64,000 nt of DNA from Fodinibacter luteus (GCF_039541575.1 NZ_BAABGM010000007.1:62001-126000); one strand, 5' to 3'. Counted from the first letter of the stretch, positions 1 to 7,467 are shown. The notes: a model not told the origin generated them from the sequence alone. Made by a program: numbers and translations.

Positions 1-1241
1 CCGCCTACCTGCTCACCGGCCCCCGCCTCGCCGAGGCCCGCTCCTGGGAGTCCTCCGGCGTGCTCTCGCTGACGCCCCGCGAAGGTGCTTACCTCGATGC
101 CGGGCTCGAGGTGGCGCACCTCGAGGAGCAGCGCAGCAGGGAGCGTGCGCTCCGCGAGGACCGGCTCGAGCGGAGGTCGAGGCATCGGCTCGTGCTGCTG
201 GCCGCCGCAGGGGTCGCCCTCGTGGCCTCTGTCGTCGCCGCCGTGGCGTTCGCCCGCGCCGGCCCGACGCGCGTCGCCCTCGTCCTGAACGACGTCGACG
301 CACGGCGCGACGTCCTCGTGCAGAGGGGCGTCGACGACGCGGCCGGCCTCGCAGACCTGAGAGTCGTCAGAAGTCGGATGGGTGAGCCCGACGACGCCCT
401 GCTCGGCCGGGCCGCCGAAGGGTCCGACCTCGTGGTCACGTCGGCAGTCGCCGCCGACGTCCCCTCCGCTGCCCGTGCTCGTCCGGGCACGTGGTTCGTG
501 GCGGTGGAGGATACCGGGGCCGGCCCGAACGTCACGAACCTCGTCTTCGCCGACCAGCAGTCGGCCTTCCTCGCGGGAGCGGCTGCCGCCTTGACGACGC
601 GGACCGGCCACGTCGGCTTCGTCGGCGGCGTCGACGTCGACGTCCTGCGACGGTTCGAGGCGGGGTTCGTCGCCGGCGTCGCGGCGGCCGACCCGTCGGT
701 GCGGGTCGACGTCGTCTACGGGTCGGTGGCCCCCGACTTCTCCGGGTTCGTGCGTCCCGCGGTCATCGCCTCAGCGGCCGAGCGGATGCTCGCAGACGGG
801 GCGGACGTGTTGTACGTGCCCGCCGGGTCAGCCCAGGTCGGTGGCCTGCAGGCGGTGGCTCGGGCGGCCGCCGGGGGCCGCGAGGTGTGGGCCATCGGGG
901 CCGACGAGGACATGGCGCTCGACGAGGACTGGCAGTTCACCGAGCGCGACGGCACCCGCGTCCTCACGTCGACGGTCAAGCGCTTCGACGTGGCCGTCCG
1001 TGACGCCGTCCGCGACTTCGCGCTCGGGCGCCTGAGCGCCGGTGACCGGGTCACAGACCTCGCCACGGGAGGGCTCTCGCTCGCGACGACCGGGGGTCAC
1101 CTCGCTCCCCACCTGAGCCGCCTCGCCGCTCTCCAGGGCGACGTCGTCGCCGGCCGGGTCGTCGTGCCGTGCGTTCCGGATGGCCTGGACGGTGCGGCGG
1201 CCGAGGCAGCGGCCGCGGGGCCGGGGTGCCCGGCACCCTGA
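1..1241 (+). CDS. C-terminal part of nSTAND1-like / BMP-family fusion protein (5' end outside window)
   Basis: The gene is open at the left edge; its frame begins at base 3 with no start codon in view, leaving 412 codons. The first ~60 residues (LTGPRLAEARSWE, then LTPRE..YLDAG and a charged helix) resemble the end of the nSTAND1 ATPase module found in large actinobacterial BTAD/SARP-type regulators. One hydrophobic helix follows (about residues 62-85 of the visible part). The remaining ~310 residues resemble the BMP/PnrA family of substrate-binding proteins (VALVLND, VTNLVFADQQSAFLAGAAAA, GFVGG). This suggests a membrane-anchored protein with an intracellular NTPase and an extracellular ligand-binding domain. 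The N-terminal regulator part is inferred from family knowledge only. It lies 12 bp before rimM. Confidence 0.75.
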   Translation, partial: AYLLTGPRLAEARSWESSGVLSLTPREGAYLDAGLEVAHLEEQRSRERALREDRLERRSRHRLVLLAAAGVALVASVVAAVAFARAGPTRVALVLNDVDARRDVLVQRGVDDAAGLADLRVVRSRMGEPDDALLGRAAEGSDLVVTSAVAADVPSAARARPGTWFVAVEDTGAGPNVTNLVFADQQSAFLAGAAAALTTRTGHVGFVGGVDVDVLRRFEAGFVAGVAAADPSVRVDVVYGSVAPDFSGFVRPAVIASAAERMLADGADVLYVPAGSAQVGGLQAVARAAAGGREVWAIGADEDMALDEDWQFTERDGTRVLTSTVKRFDVAVRDAVRDFALGRLSAGDRVTDLATGGLSLATTGGHLAPHLSRLAALQGDVVAGRVVVPCVPDGLDGAAAEAAAAGPGCPAP

Positions 1242-1247
1242 GAGGAT
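1242..1247 (+). promoter_or_regulatory. possible leaderless-type -10 of rimM
   Basis: The hexamer GAGGAT sits 6 bases before the GTG start of rimM, the spacing seen at many leaderless-looking genes in this window. It is a weak match (A at position 2 and T at position 6 only), so this is tentative. Confidence 0.3.
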
Positions 1248-1253
1248 GGCGCG

Positions 1254-1790
1254 GTGAGCGCCAGTACCGTCATCGCGAGGATCGGCCGCCCCCACGGGCT
1301 GCGTGGTGAGGTCACCGTGCAGCTGCACACCGACGAGCCGGAGCGGCGCCTCGCCCTCGGGGCGGTCCTCGGCACCGAGGCGACGCCGGGCTCGGGCGTC
1401 CCGCGCGTCCTCACCGTGCGCTCCACGCGCGTGCACCGCGGCATCTGGCTCGTCGGGTTCGAGGAGGTCCCCGACCGCACGGGCGCCGAGTCGCTGCGCG
1501 GCACCCGCCTCGTCGTCGACGCCCTCGACGCGTCGCCCGCCGACGACGACGAGGACGTCTGGACCGAGGACCAGCTGCGTGGCCTCGCGGTCGTCGACCC
1601 CGGGGGCGCCCGGCTCGGCGAGGTGGCGGGGCTCGAGCTCGGGGCCGCCCAGGACCGGCTCGTCGTCCTGCTGCCCGACGGTCGCCGGGCCCGGGTGCCG
1701 TTCGTCGCGGCCCTCGTCCCCGAGGTCGACGTCGAGGGCGGCCGGGTCGTCGTCGACGCGCCGCCCGGCCTGCTCGACCTCGGGGAGTGA
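1254..1790 (+). CDS. rimM: ribosome maturation factor RimM
   Basis: RimM binds ribosomal protein S19 and assists maturation of the 30S head. The 178-residue protein has the family's usual length. It has the N-terminal RimM motif (IARIGRPHGLRGEV, residues 7-20) and a C-terminal PRC-barrel (from about residue 103, DVWTEDQLRGLAV). The GTG start lies 12 bp after the upstream stop. The gene overlaps trmD by 4 bases (GTGA), so rimM and trmD are translationally coupled, as usual in bacteria. Confidence 0.96.
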   Translation: MSASTVIARIGRPHGLRGEVTVQLHTDEPERRLALGAVLGTEATPGSGVPRVLTVRSTRVHRGIWLVGFEEVPDRTGAESLRGTRLVVDALDASPADDDEDVWTEDQLRGLAVVDPGGARLGEVAGLELGAAQDRLVVLLPDGRRARVPFVAALVPEVDVEGGRVVVDAPPGLLDLGE

Positions 1791-3019
1791 CCGGGGTGCG
1801 CCTCGACGTCGTCACCATCTTCCCCGACTACCTCGCCCCGCTCGACCTCTCCCTCATCGGGAAGGCGAGGCGCGACGGCATCCTCGACGTCCGCGTCCAC
1901 GACCTGCGCGACTTCGCCCACGACCGGCACCGCAGCGTCGACGACAGCCCGTTCGGGGGCGGGGCCGGCATGGTGATGACTCCGGGGCCGTGGGCGGCGG
2001 CGCTCGACCACGTCGTGGCGTCCGGACCCACAGAGGATGCCGTCGTGCCGCACCTCGTCGTGCCCGGCCCGGGAGGTGTGCCGTTCACCCAGGCGCTGGC
2101 CCGGCGGCTGGCCGCCGAGCCGTGGCTCGCGTTCGCGTGCGGGCGCTACGAGGGGATCGACGAGCGCGTCTACGAGCACGCACAGGAGCGGATGCCGGTC
2201 ACCGTCGTCTCGCTCGGGGACTACGTCCTCAACGGTGGGGAGGTCGCCGTCCTGGCGATGGTCGAGGCGGTCGGTCGGCTGCTGCCGGGAGTCGTCGGCA
2301 ACGCCGAGTCGCTCGTGGAGGAGTCCCACGAGGGCGGGCTGCTCGAGTACCCCGTGTACACCCGGCCGGCCCGCTGGGAGGACGGCGGGATCCTGCGGGA
2401 GGTGCCGCCCGTCCTGCTCTCCGGCGACCACGCGGCCATCGCCGCCTGGCGCCACGAGCAGCGGGTCGCGCGCACGGCCGCCCGGCGACCCGACCTGCTG
2501 CCGGCATCCGCGACCACCGGTGCCCTCGAGGATCTGGACGTGCGGGTGGCGGTCCCCGCCGACGCCGCCGAGCTGCTCGTCCTCCAGCGCGCCTGCTGGG
2601 TCCGGGAGGGTCTGGCGGCGCGGGGGCGGTGGGTGGTGCCCCCGCTCGCCGAGGAGCACGCCGACGTCGTCGCCGGGCTCGGGGAGTGGACGACGTGGGT
2701 CGCGCGGGTGCGCTCGGGCGAGGGCGCCCCGGCGCGGCTCGTCGGGGCCGTGCGGGGACGTCCGAGCCCGGGGGACCCCGCGACGTGGGAGGTCGGGCGG
2801 CTCATGGTGGCGCCGGACCTGCAGGGCCGGGGTCTCGGGCGGGCCCTGCTCGAGCTCGCCGAGTCGCACGCGCCGGAGGGCACGACCGGGTACCGGCTGA
2901 CGACCGGCGTGCTCGAGGACGGCAACCAGCGGTTCTACCGGCGTGCGGGCTACCGGATAGCCCCGGGGGAGCCGACGTACCCGGGCGCCGTCGACCTGGT
3001 CAAGCGCCGCCGCCGCTGA
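1787..3019 (+). CDS. trmD: TrmD tRNA (guanine-37-N1)-methyltransferase fused to a GNAT acetyltransferase domain
   Basis: Residues ~1-245 are TrmD, which methylates G37 of tRNAs reading CNN codons using SAM. Visible are FGGGAGMVMTPGP, the knot motif ACGRYEGIDERV and SLGDYVLNGGEVAVLAM. At 410 residues the protein is ~160 longer than typical TrmD. Residues ~250-410 form a GNAT domain with the acetyl-CoA motif VGRLMVAPDLQGRGLGRALL and the closing NQRFYRRAGY. There is no stop or frameshift between the parts. The GTG start overlaps the rimM stop; a second GTG lies 9 bases downstream. The substrate of the GNAT half cannot be read from sequence. A hairpin follows the gene. Confidence 0.95.
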   Translation: MTGVRLDVVTIFPDYLAPLDLSLIGKARRDGILDVRVHDLRDFAHDRHRSVDDSPFGGGAGMVMTPGPWAAALDHVVASGPTEDAVVPHLVVPGPGGVPFTQALARRLAAEPWLAFACGRYEGIDERVYEHAQERMPVTVVSLGDYVLNGGEVAVLAMVEAVGRLLPGVVGNAESLVEESHEGGLLEYPVYTRPARWEDGGILREVPPVLLSGDHAAIAAWRHEQRVARTAARRPDLLPASATTGALEDLDVRVAVPADAAELLVLQRACWVREGLAARGRWVVPPLAEEHADVVAGLGEWTTWVARVRSGEGAPARLVGAVRGRPSPGDPATWEVGRLMVAPDLQGRGLGRALLELAESHAPEGTTGYRLTTGVLEDGNQRFYRRAGYRIAPGEPTYPGAVDLVKRRRR

Positions 3020-3035
3020 ACCCCAACTTTCCCGC

Positions 3036-3065
3036 CCGGTGCGACAACCCTCAGGTTGGCACCGG
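3036..3065. terminator. hairpin between convergent trmD and fetB
   Basis: CCGGTGC (3036-3042) and CAACC (3045-3049) pair with GGTTG (3054-3058) and GCACCGG (3059-3065), with a 2-base bulge and the loop CTCA. It lies between convergent genes and could end both transcripts; there is no U tract. Confidence 0.5.
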
Positions 3066-3110
3066 ATCATGAGGGGTGTTCACCTGAGGCTTCCCGTGCG
3101 AACCGGCCGC

Positions 3111-3869
3111 TCAGGGCTGGAGCGAGGTGCGGAGGTCGGCCGGCAGCAGCAGGGCCCGCCCGATGAGGCGTTCGGCCACGACGGCGGTGGTCGTCTGCGC
3201 GGCCATGATCCCCATGAGCACGAGCACCTGGGCCGCCGCGGCCTGTGCCGGGGAGCCGCCACCGAGCAGCACCCCGATGAACGCGCCGGGCAGCGTGACG
3301 ACGCCTGCCGTGCGCACCTGGTCCAGGCCCGGGATGAGCGCCTCGGGCACCCGGCGGTGCACCACCTCGTCGACCGCCTGCGCCCGGGTCAGCCCGAGCG
3401 AGAGGGCTGCCTCGTACTGGCCCTTCTCCTCGCGCAGCGCGGCGAACGCCCGCCGGCAGGCCAGCGTGTGGCCGTTCATCGTGTTGCCGGCGAGGATGCC
3501 GACGACCGGCACGAGCGCGGCCCCGGTCGGCGGCACGGTGCGGGTGAGCAGGATGATCGTGACGACCGGCACGAGGCCGGCGAGCATCGCGACGGTGGCC
3601 CAGGGCCATGCCCCCGGAGCCTCCACCCGCCGCACCGTCGTCACGACGGCGACGACGAACATGAACGCGAGGAGAAGCAGCGACAGTGCGAGCGAGCGGA
3701 TGACCGCCGCGATGACGAGGGCGGCGATGCTCAGCTGGACGATGGCCCGGGCGGCGGCGAACAGCGTCGAGCCCGGGCGGGGCAGCCGGCCGACGAGGTA
3801 CATCGTGACGGTGAGGGCCAGGAGCAGCGCCACGGCGAGGGCGACGGGCAGCCCGGGGTCGATCGTCAC
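3111..3869 (-). CDS. fetB: FetB/YbbM-family (UPF0014) ABC transporter permease
   Basis: Integral membrane protein of about 252 residues with some seven hydrophobic segments and the family's ARAIVQLSIAALVI and GILAGNTMNGH motifs. E. coli FetB pairs with the ATPase FetA in iron export. No fetA-like ATPase lies next to it here, so the partner must be elsewhere or the substrate may differ. Two GTG codons (3875 and 3869) are candidate starts. The second is preferred because TACGGT lies exactly 6 bases before it, matching the leaderless pattern of this window, while the first directly abuts that hexamer. The gene is convergent with trmD. Confidence 0.87.
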   Translation of the reverse strand: MTIDPGLPVALAVALLLALTVTMYLVGRLPRPGSTLFAAARAIVQLSIAALVIAAVIRSLALSLLLLAFMFVVAVVTTVRRVEAPGAWPWATVAMLAGLVPVVTIILLTRTVPPTGAALVPVVGILAGNTMNGHTLACRRAFAALREEKGQYEAALSLGLTRAQAVDEVVHRRVPEALIPGLDQVRTAGVVTLPGAFIGVLLGGGSPAQAAAAQVLVLMGIMAAQTTTAVVAERLIGRALLLPADLRTSLQP

Positions 3870-3875
3870 GCGCAC

Positions 3876-3881
3876 ACCGTA
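3876..3881 (-). promoter_or_regulatory. leaderless-type -10 of fetB
   Basis: TACGGT on the minus strand ends 6 bases before the GTG at 3869; no Shine-Dalgarno sequence is present. Confidence 0.5.
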
Positions 3882-3893
3882 TGCCGTGACGAA

Positions 3894-3939
3894 GTCGGGT
3901 GCTCAGGTGGTTGCCCTGGCGACCACCTGGGCACCCGAC
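3894..3939 (+). promoter_or_regulatory. 20-bp stem inverted repeat upstream of rplS and fetB
   Basis: Two 20-base arms (3894-3913 and 3920-3939) around the loop CCCTGG pair over their full length. The two imperfect positions are G-U pairs if read as plus-strand RNA but A-C mismatches on the minus strand, which favours a plus-strand RNA structure. It is not followed by a U tract. It lies 80 bp before the proposed rplS -10, in the ~310-bp gap between fetB and rplS, whose remaining sequence holds only the rplS promoter and leader. Confidence 0.6.
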
Positions 3940-3994
3940 TCGAGGAGAGCGGGACGCGAGGCGCGCGCCGAGCGGGCGTCACGGCATCCGCGAT

Positions 3995-4024
3995 TTCGCC
4001 CGGTCCGGCCACCTCTGGCAGACT
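3995..4024 (+). promoter_or_regulatory. probable rplS promoter
   Basis: CAGACT (4019-4024) is a plausible -10 with TTCGCC (3995-4000) 18 bp upstream as a weak -35. The string AGACTGG recurs at the rpsB and ylxR promoters. It predicts an untranslated leader of about 150 bases. Confidence 0.45.
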
Positions 4025-4182
4025 GGGTCGCTGCGTCCCGTCGACTCGACGGCCCCCGCCACGGGGGGAGTGCCGAAGGACCCGTCCGACCGGCATGCGG
4101 CCCGACGGGCGCGCCCACCGAACCAGCAGCACCGATCACCCGCGGATGACCTGTGGCAGCCCGCGAGAAAGCGACATCCGTC

Positions 4183-4542
4183 ATGCAGCGCTTCGACGAG
4201 CTCGACCAGGCGTCGATCAAGACCGACATCCCGCCCTTCCGGGCCGGCGACACCGTCAACGTCCACGTCAAGGTCGTCGAGGGCACCCGCTCGCGCATCC
4301 AGGTGTTCAAGGGCGTCGTCATCCGCCGCCACGGCGGCGGCGTCGGTGAGACCTTCACCGTCCGCAAGGTGTCCTTCGGCGTCGGGGTGGAGCGCACCTT
4401 CCCGCTCCACACCCCGATCATCGACCACATCGAGGTCGTCACCCGTGGTGACGTACGCCGGGCGAAGTTGTACTACCTGCGCGACCTGCGCGGCAAGGCC
4501 GCCAAGATCAAGGAGAAGCGCGAGACCCCGGTCCACCGCTGA
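4183..4542 (+). CDS. rplS: 50S ribosomal protein L19
   Basis: L19 lies at the interface of the 50S and 30S subunits. The product (119 residues from this start) shows typical L19 sequence: DIPPFRAGDTVNVHVKVVEG, RIQVFKGVVIRRHGGGVGETFTVRK and GVGVERTFPLH. The ATG at 4183 gives the N-terminus MQRFDELDQAS expected for actinobacterial L19 and has GAGAAAG about 11 bases upstream. An in-frame GTG at 4153 would add 10 atypical residues and is rejected. Following rimM-trmD, rplS keeps the conserved order, although fetB interrupts on the other strand. Confidence 0.97.
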   Translation: MQRFDELDQASIKTDIPPFRAGDTVNVHVKVVEGTRSRIQVFKGVVIRRHGGGVGETFTVRKVSFGVGVERTFPLHTPIIDHIEVVTRGDVRRAKLYYLRDLRGKAAKIKEKRETPVHR

Positions 4543-4577
4543 CGACGGATCCGTGCGGGGCTCCCACCCGGGCCGAC

Positions 4578-4583
4578 TAGGCT
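4578..4583 (+). promoter_or_regulatory. leaderless-type -10 of the signal-peptidase-like gene
   Basis: TAGGCT ends 7 bases before the GTG at 4591; the same hexamer precedes the ribonuclease (37592) and ispG starts. Confidence 0.55.
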
Positions 4584-4590
4584 CCACCGG

Positions 4591-5106
4591 GTGACCGCAC
4601 GCCCCGACGCCGACCCGGCACCGGCCACCCGCCCGGCCGTCGCCGGGTCGAGTCGTCCCCGGCCGCCGGTCGTCGTGCTCCTCGCGGCCGCCGTCGTGCT
4701 CACGGCCCTCGTCCAGGCGTTCGTCGTCCAGTCCTACTTCGTCCCCACGGCCGCGCTGTCCCCGGCCCTCGAACCAGGAGACCGTGTCCTCGTGTGGAAG
4801 GTCGGTCCGGCCGCGAACCCCGGTGACGTCGTCGTCGTCGACACGACGCAGACCGCCGCGGTCGACCGGTCGACCCCGGTCGACGACGGCCTCGCCGGTG
4901 CGGTCCTGACCCCGCTCGCCCGCGTCTTCGGTGTCGAGCTCGGACGGCAGGACCGCCTCGCCGTCGTCGCCACCTCGTCGGCCGACGAGGTGGTGCTCAC
5001 GGCCCCGGTCGCCAGGACCGTGCCGCGCGAGGACGTCGTCGGCACCGCCGTGGTGCGGGTCTGGCCGCTCGACCGGCTGGGCCGCGTGGCGGGGGTCACG
5101 CCGTGA
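4591..5106 (+). CDS. signal peptidase I-like protein lacking the catalytic Ser and Lys
   Basis: 171 residues with one N-terminal membrane helix (about residues 26-46) and an S26-type fold. Its segment YFVPTAALSPALEPGDRV aligns with FFIPSGSMEDTLLVGDRV of the next gene. The nucleophile Ser aligns with Ala55. The catalytic Lys box (IKRVIGLPGD in lepB) is replaced by GRQDRLAVVATSSADEV. The C-terminal VVRVWPLDRLG is shared with lepB. It therefore looks catalytically inactive but structurally conserved and could be a regulator or partner of LepB. Its stop overlaps the lepB start (GTGA), so the two are co-translated. The reading frame is intact, so it is not a pseudogene by sequence. Confidence 0.85.
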   Translation: MTARPDADPAPATRPAVAGSSRPRPPVVVLLAAAVVLTALVQAFVVQSYFVPTAALSPALEPGDRVLVWKVGPAANPGDVVVVDTTQTAAVDRSTPVDDGLAGAVLTPLARVFGVELGRQDRLAVVATSSADEVVLTAPVARTVPREDVVGTAVVRVWPLDRLGRVAGVTP

Positions 5107-5858
5107 GCGCCGCGGAGGCCGACCCCGTGGCCGAGGGACAGCCCGTACCCGGAAGGTCCCGGGGCGCGTTCGGCGTGCTCGGTGCGGCCGTGCGTGAGGT
5201 GTTCGTCGTCGTCGCGATGGCCCTCGTCCTCTCGTTCGTCGTCAAGACGTGGCTGCTCCAGGCCTTCTTCATCCCGTCCGGCTCGATGGAGGACACCCTC
5301 CTCGTCGGCGACCGCGTCATCGTCTCGAAGCTCACGCCCGGCCCGGTCGACCTCGACCGCGGGGACGTCGTCGTCTTCCGCGACCCGGGCGGGTGGCTCG
5401 ACGTCGCCCCACCCGTCGAGCGGGCCGGGCTCTCCGGCGCCCTGCACGACGCCCTGACCTTCGTCGGCCTGCTCCCGGCCGAGTCCGAGGACCACCTCAT
5501 CAAGCGTGTCATCGGGCTGCCGGGCGACCACGTCGTGTGCTGCACGGAGGACCGCCGGCTCATGGTCAACGACGTCGAGCTCGCCGAGCCCTACCTCAAG
5601 CCCGGTGACCTCCCGAGCGCCCTCAACTTCGACATCACCGTTCCCGACGGTCACCTGTGGGTCATGGGCGACCACCGCTCCGACTCCGAGGACTCGCGCT
5701 TCCACGACCCGTCGGCCGACGGCACCGACGGCTCGGTTCCCGTCGACTCGGTGACGGGGCGCGCCGTGGCCGTCGTGTGGCCGCTCGACCGCGCCGGCTG
5801 GCTGTCCGACTTCCCGAAGACCTTCGCGGCGGTGCCGGACGGGGGCGGTTCCTCGTGA
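5103..5858 (+). CDS. lepB: signal peptidase I
   Basis: Membrane-bound serine protease (family S26) that removes signal peptides of Sec- and Tat-exported proteins. 251 residues. A single N-terminal membrane segment (about residues 29-53) is followed by the catalytic serine box FFIPSGSMEDTLL (Ser61) and the lysine box HLIKRVIGLPGD (Lys134). The box E GDHRSDSEDSR lies near residue 185. All catalytic elements are present, in contrast to the upstream paralogue. The GTG start overlaps the upstream stop, and its own stop overlaps the rnhB start. Confidence 0.96.
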   Translation: MSAAEADPVAEGQPVPGRSRGAFGVLGAAVREVFVVVAMALVLSFVVKTWLLQAFFIPSGSMEDTLLVGDRVIVSKLTPGPVDLDRGDVVVFRDPGGWLDVAPPVERAGLSGALHDALTFVGLLPAESEDHLIKRVIGLPGDHVVCCTEDRRLMVNDVELAEPYLKPGDLPSALNFDITVPDGHLWVMGDHRSDSEDSRFHDPSADGTDGSVPVDSVTGRAVAVVWPLDRAGWLSDFPKTFAAVPDGGGSS

Positions 5859-6619
5859 GCCCCGCCGGGTCTCGTCGCCCGAGCCTGCGGGTCGAACGGG
5901 CGCTGCAGCGGGACGGGCACCGGGTCCTCGCCGGCATGGACGAGGTCGGCCGGGGGGCGCTCGCCGGGCCCGTCACGGTCGGGGTCGTCGTCATCGACGA
6001 GACGTGCCGCAGTGCGCCCCAGGGTGTCAAGGACTCCAAGCTGCTCGCCCCCCACGCCCGCGTCGCGATGGTGCCGCGCATCCAGCGCTGGGCCGTCGCC
6101 CACGGCGTGGGCCACGCGAGCGCGGCCGAGATCGACGAGATCGGCATCATCGCCGCGCTGCGCCTGGCCGGCTGCCGCGCGCTGGCCGCGACCGGCATCC
6201 GACCGGACCTCGTCATCCTCGACGGCAACCACGACTGGCTCACCGCCCCCGAGGACATCGGGCTGCTCGCCTTCGCCCACGACGACCCCGTGGAGACCCC
6301 TCCGGTCACGACGATGGTCAAGGCCGACCTCCGGTGCTCGTCGGTGGCCGCCGCGAGCGTGCTCGCGAAGGTGACCCGCGACGCGATGATGGTGCAGTGG
6401 GGCGCGGCGGAGCAGTACGCCGCGTACGGCTGGGTCGAGAACAAGGGGTATGCCGCGCCCGAGCACCTCGACGCCCTGCGCCACCTGGGTCCGTGCGAGC
6501 TGCACCGGCGGTCGTGGCGGCTGCCGGGCGGGGTGGACGATGATGGCGACCCCGCGGTCGGCTGCGATCAGCCGTACCCGACCGCACCGACCGACCTGAC
6601 GCGAGTGGGAGAGCGATGA
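5855..6619 (+). CDS. rnhB: ribonuclease HII
   Basis: Cleaves the RNA strand of RNA-DNA hybrids and initiates removal of single ribonucleotides. 254 residues. The metal-binding DEVGRGALAGPV motif (Asp29, Glu30) and LVILDGNHDW (Asp123) are visible, followed by KADLRCSSVAAASVLAKVTRD. The GTG start overlaps the lepB stop (GTGA) and the gene's stop overlaps the ATG of the next gene, so the SPase-like gene, lepB, rnhB and the DUF2469 gene form one tightly packed operon. Confidence 0.96.
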   Translation: MSPAGSRRPSLRVERALQRDGHRVLAGMDEVGRGALAGPVTVGVVVIDETCRSAPQGVKDSKLLAPHARVAMVPRIQRWAVAHGVGHASAAEIDEIGIIAALRLAGCRALAATGIRPDLVILDGNHDWLTAPEDIGLLAFAHDDPVETPPVTTMVKADLRCSSVAAASVLAKVTRDAMMVQWGAAEQYAAYGWVENKGYAAPEHLDALRHLGPCELHRRSWRLPGGVDDDGDPAVGCDQPYPTAPTDLTRVGER

Positions 6620-6930
6620 GCTCGGAGGACCTCGAGAAGTACGAGAGCGCAGCGGAGCTCGCCCTGTACCGCGAGTACCGCGACGTCGTCGGTCTGTTCA
6701 GCCACGTCGTCGAGACCGAGCGGCGGTTCTACCTGTGCAACAGCGTCGACGTCAAGGTGCGCAGCGACGGCGGTGAGGTGTTCTTCGACGTCACGATGCA
6801 CGACGCCTGGGTCTGGGACATCTACCGCCCGGCCCGCTTCGCCAAGACCGTGCGGGTCGTGACCTTCAAGGACGTCAACGTCGAGGAGCTCGCCAAGAGC
6901 GACCTCGAGCTGCCCAAGGGCGACTTCTGA
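6616..6930 (+). CDS. DUF2469 family protein
   Basis: 104-residue acidic protein (starts MSSEDLEKYESAAELALYREYRDV) of a family conserved in actinobacteria directly after rnhB. Its function is not known to me. It overlaps the rnhB stop by 4 bases (ATGA) and is probably translated from the same mRNA. There is no membrane segment or known catalytic motif. Confidence 0.92.
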   Translation: MSSEDLEKYESAAELALYREYRDVVGLFSHVVETERRFYLCNSVDVKVRSDGGEVFFDVTMHDAWVWDIYRPARFAKTVRVVTFKDVNVEELAKSDLELPKGDF

Positions 6931-6953
6931 CGTAGGCCACGCACGGGGGGCGT

Positions 6954-6994
6954 TTGTCCACAGGGATGCCGTGGCGCGCGCCGCGTCCACAGGT
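6954..6994 (+). promoter_or_regulatory. two DnaA-box-like sites 29 bp apart upstream of yraN
   Basis: TTGTCCACA (6954-6962) matches the actinobacterial DnaA box exactly. A second copy, GCGTCCACA (6983-6991), has one mismatch. Both continue with GG, and their TCCACAGG cores are 29 bp apart. They lie 50-90 bp before yraN, the first gene of the comM-dprA group. The same pair with the same spacing occurs upstream of the M23 gene. Binding by DnaA is an inference. Confidence 0.45.
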
Positions 6995-7041
6995 CCGGCC
7001 ACGCGTTCGCCTCCGGCCGTCGGCACGGCTTGGCTGGCGGC

Positions 7042-7467
7042 ATGACGAGCACCGAGGCACCGACGACAGCCGACCCACCGGAGCCTTCGGGCCGGGCGGG
7101 ACCGCGCGCCGCCTTCGGCCGCTACGGCGAGGACCTCGCCGTGCGCTACCTGCGCGAGCGGGGGATGGAGGTCCTCGAGCGCAACTGGCGCTGCGAGCAC
7201 GGCGAGGTCGACATCCTCGCGCGGGACGGGGGTTGCCTCGTCATCTGCGAGGTCAAGACCCGGCGCTCCTCGGCGTTCGGGGAGCCCGTCGAGGCGGTGA
7301 CCGCCGCCAAGGCGGCCCGCCTGCGCCGGCTCGCGGCGGCCTACCTCGGCAGCGCTCGCGCGCGGTCCGCTGTCCGGGTGGACCGGGTGCGCGTCGACGT
7401 GCTCGGCATCCTCTGCCGGCCGGGGGAGCCGGCGGTCGTGCGTCACGTCGAGGGGGTCGGGTCGTGA
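7042..7467 (+). CDS. YraN/UPF0102 family endonuclease-fold protein
   Basis: 141 residues from the ATG at 7042. It has the PD-(D/E)XK-like core of the UPF0102 family: GRYGEDLAVRYLRERGMEVLERNWRC, GEVDILARDG and ICEVKTRRSSAFG. The E-x-D...E-x-K residues are present, so a nuclease fold is likely, but the biological role is unsettled. An in-frame TTG at 7030 would add four residues. It overlaps comM by 4 bases and leads a yraN-comM-dprA-xerC group, a common arrangement linked to DNA uptake and recombination. Confidence 0.9.
   Translation: MTSTEAPTTADPPEPSGRAGPRAAFGRYGEDLAVRYLRERGMEVLERNWRCEHGEVDILARDGGCLVICEVKTRRSSAFGEPVEAVTAAKAARLRRLAAAYLGSARARSAVRVDRVRVDVLGILCRPGEPAVVRHVEGVGS

Noticed and set aside
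1097..3070. Open frame of 657 codons on the minus strand opposite rimM-trmD
   Set aside because: Shadow of coding sequence on the other strand, rich in Arg, Pro and Gly with no motif.
4591..5106. Signal-peptidase-like gene considered as a pseudogene
   Set aside because: The frame is intact, translation is coupled at both ends, and only the catalytic residues are lost, so a pseudoenzyme is more likely.
6954..6994. DnaA-box-like sites considered as a replication origin
   Set aside because: There are only two sites, no AT-rich unwinding region, and no dnaA, dnaN or gyrase genes nearby.
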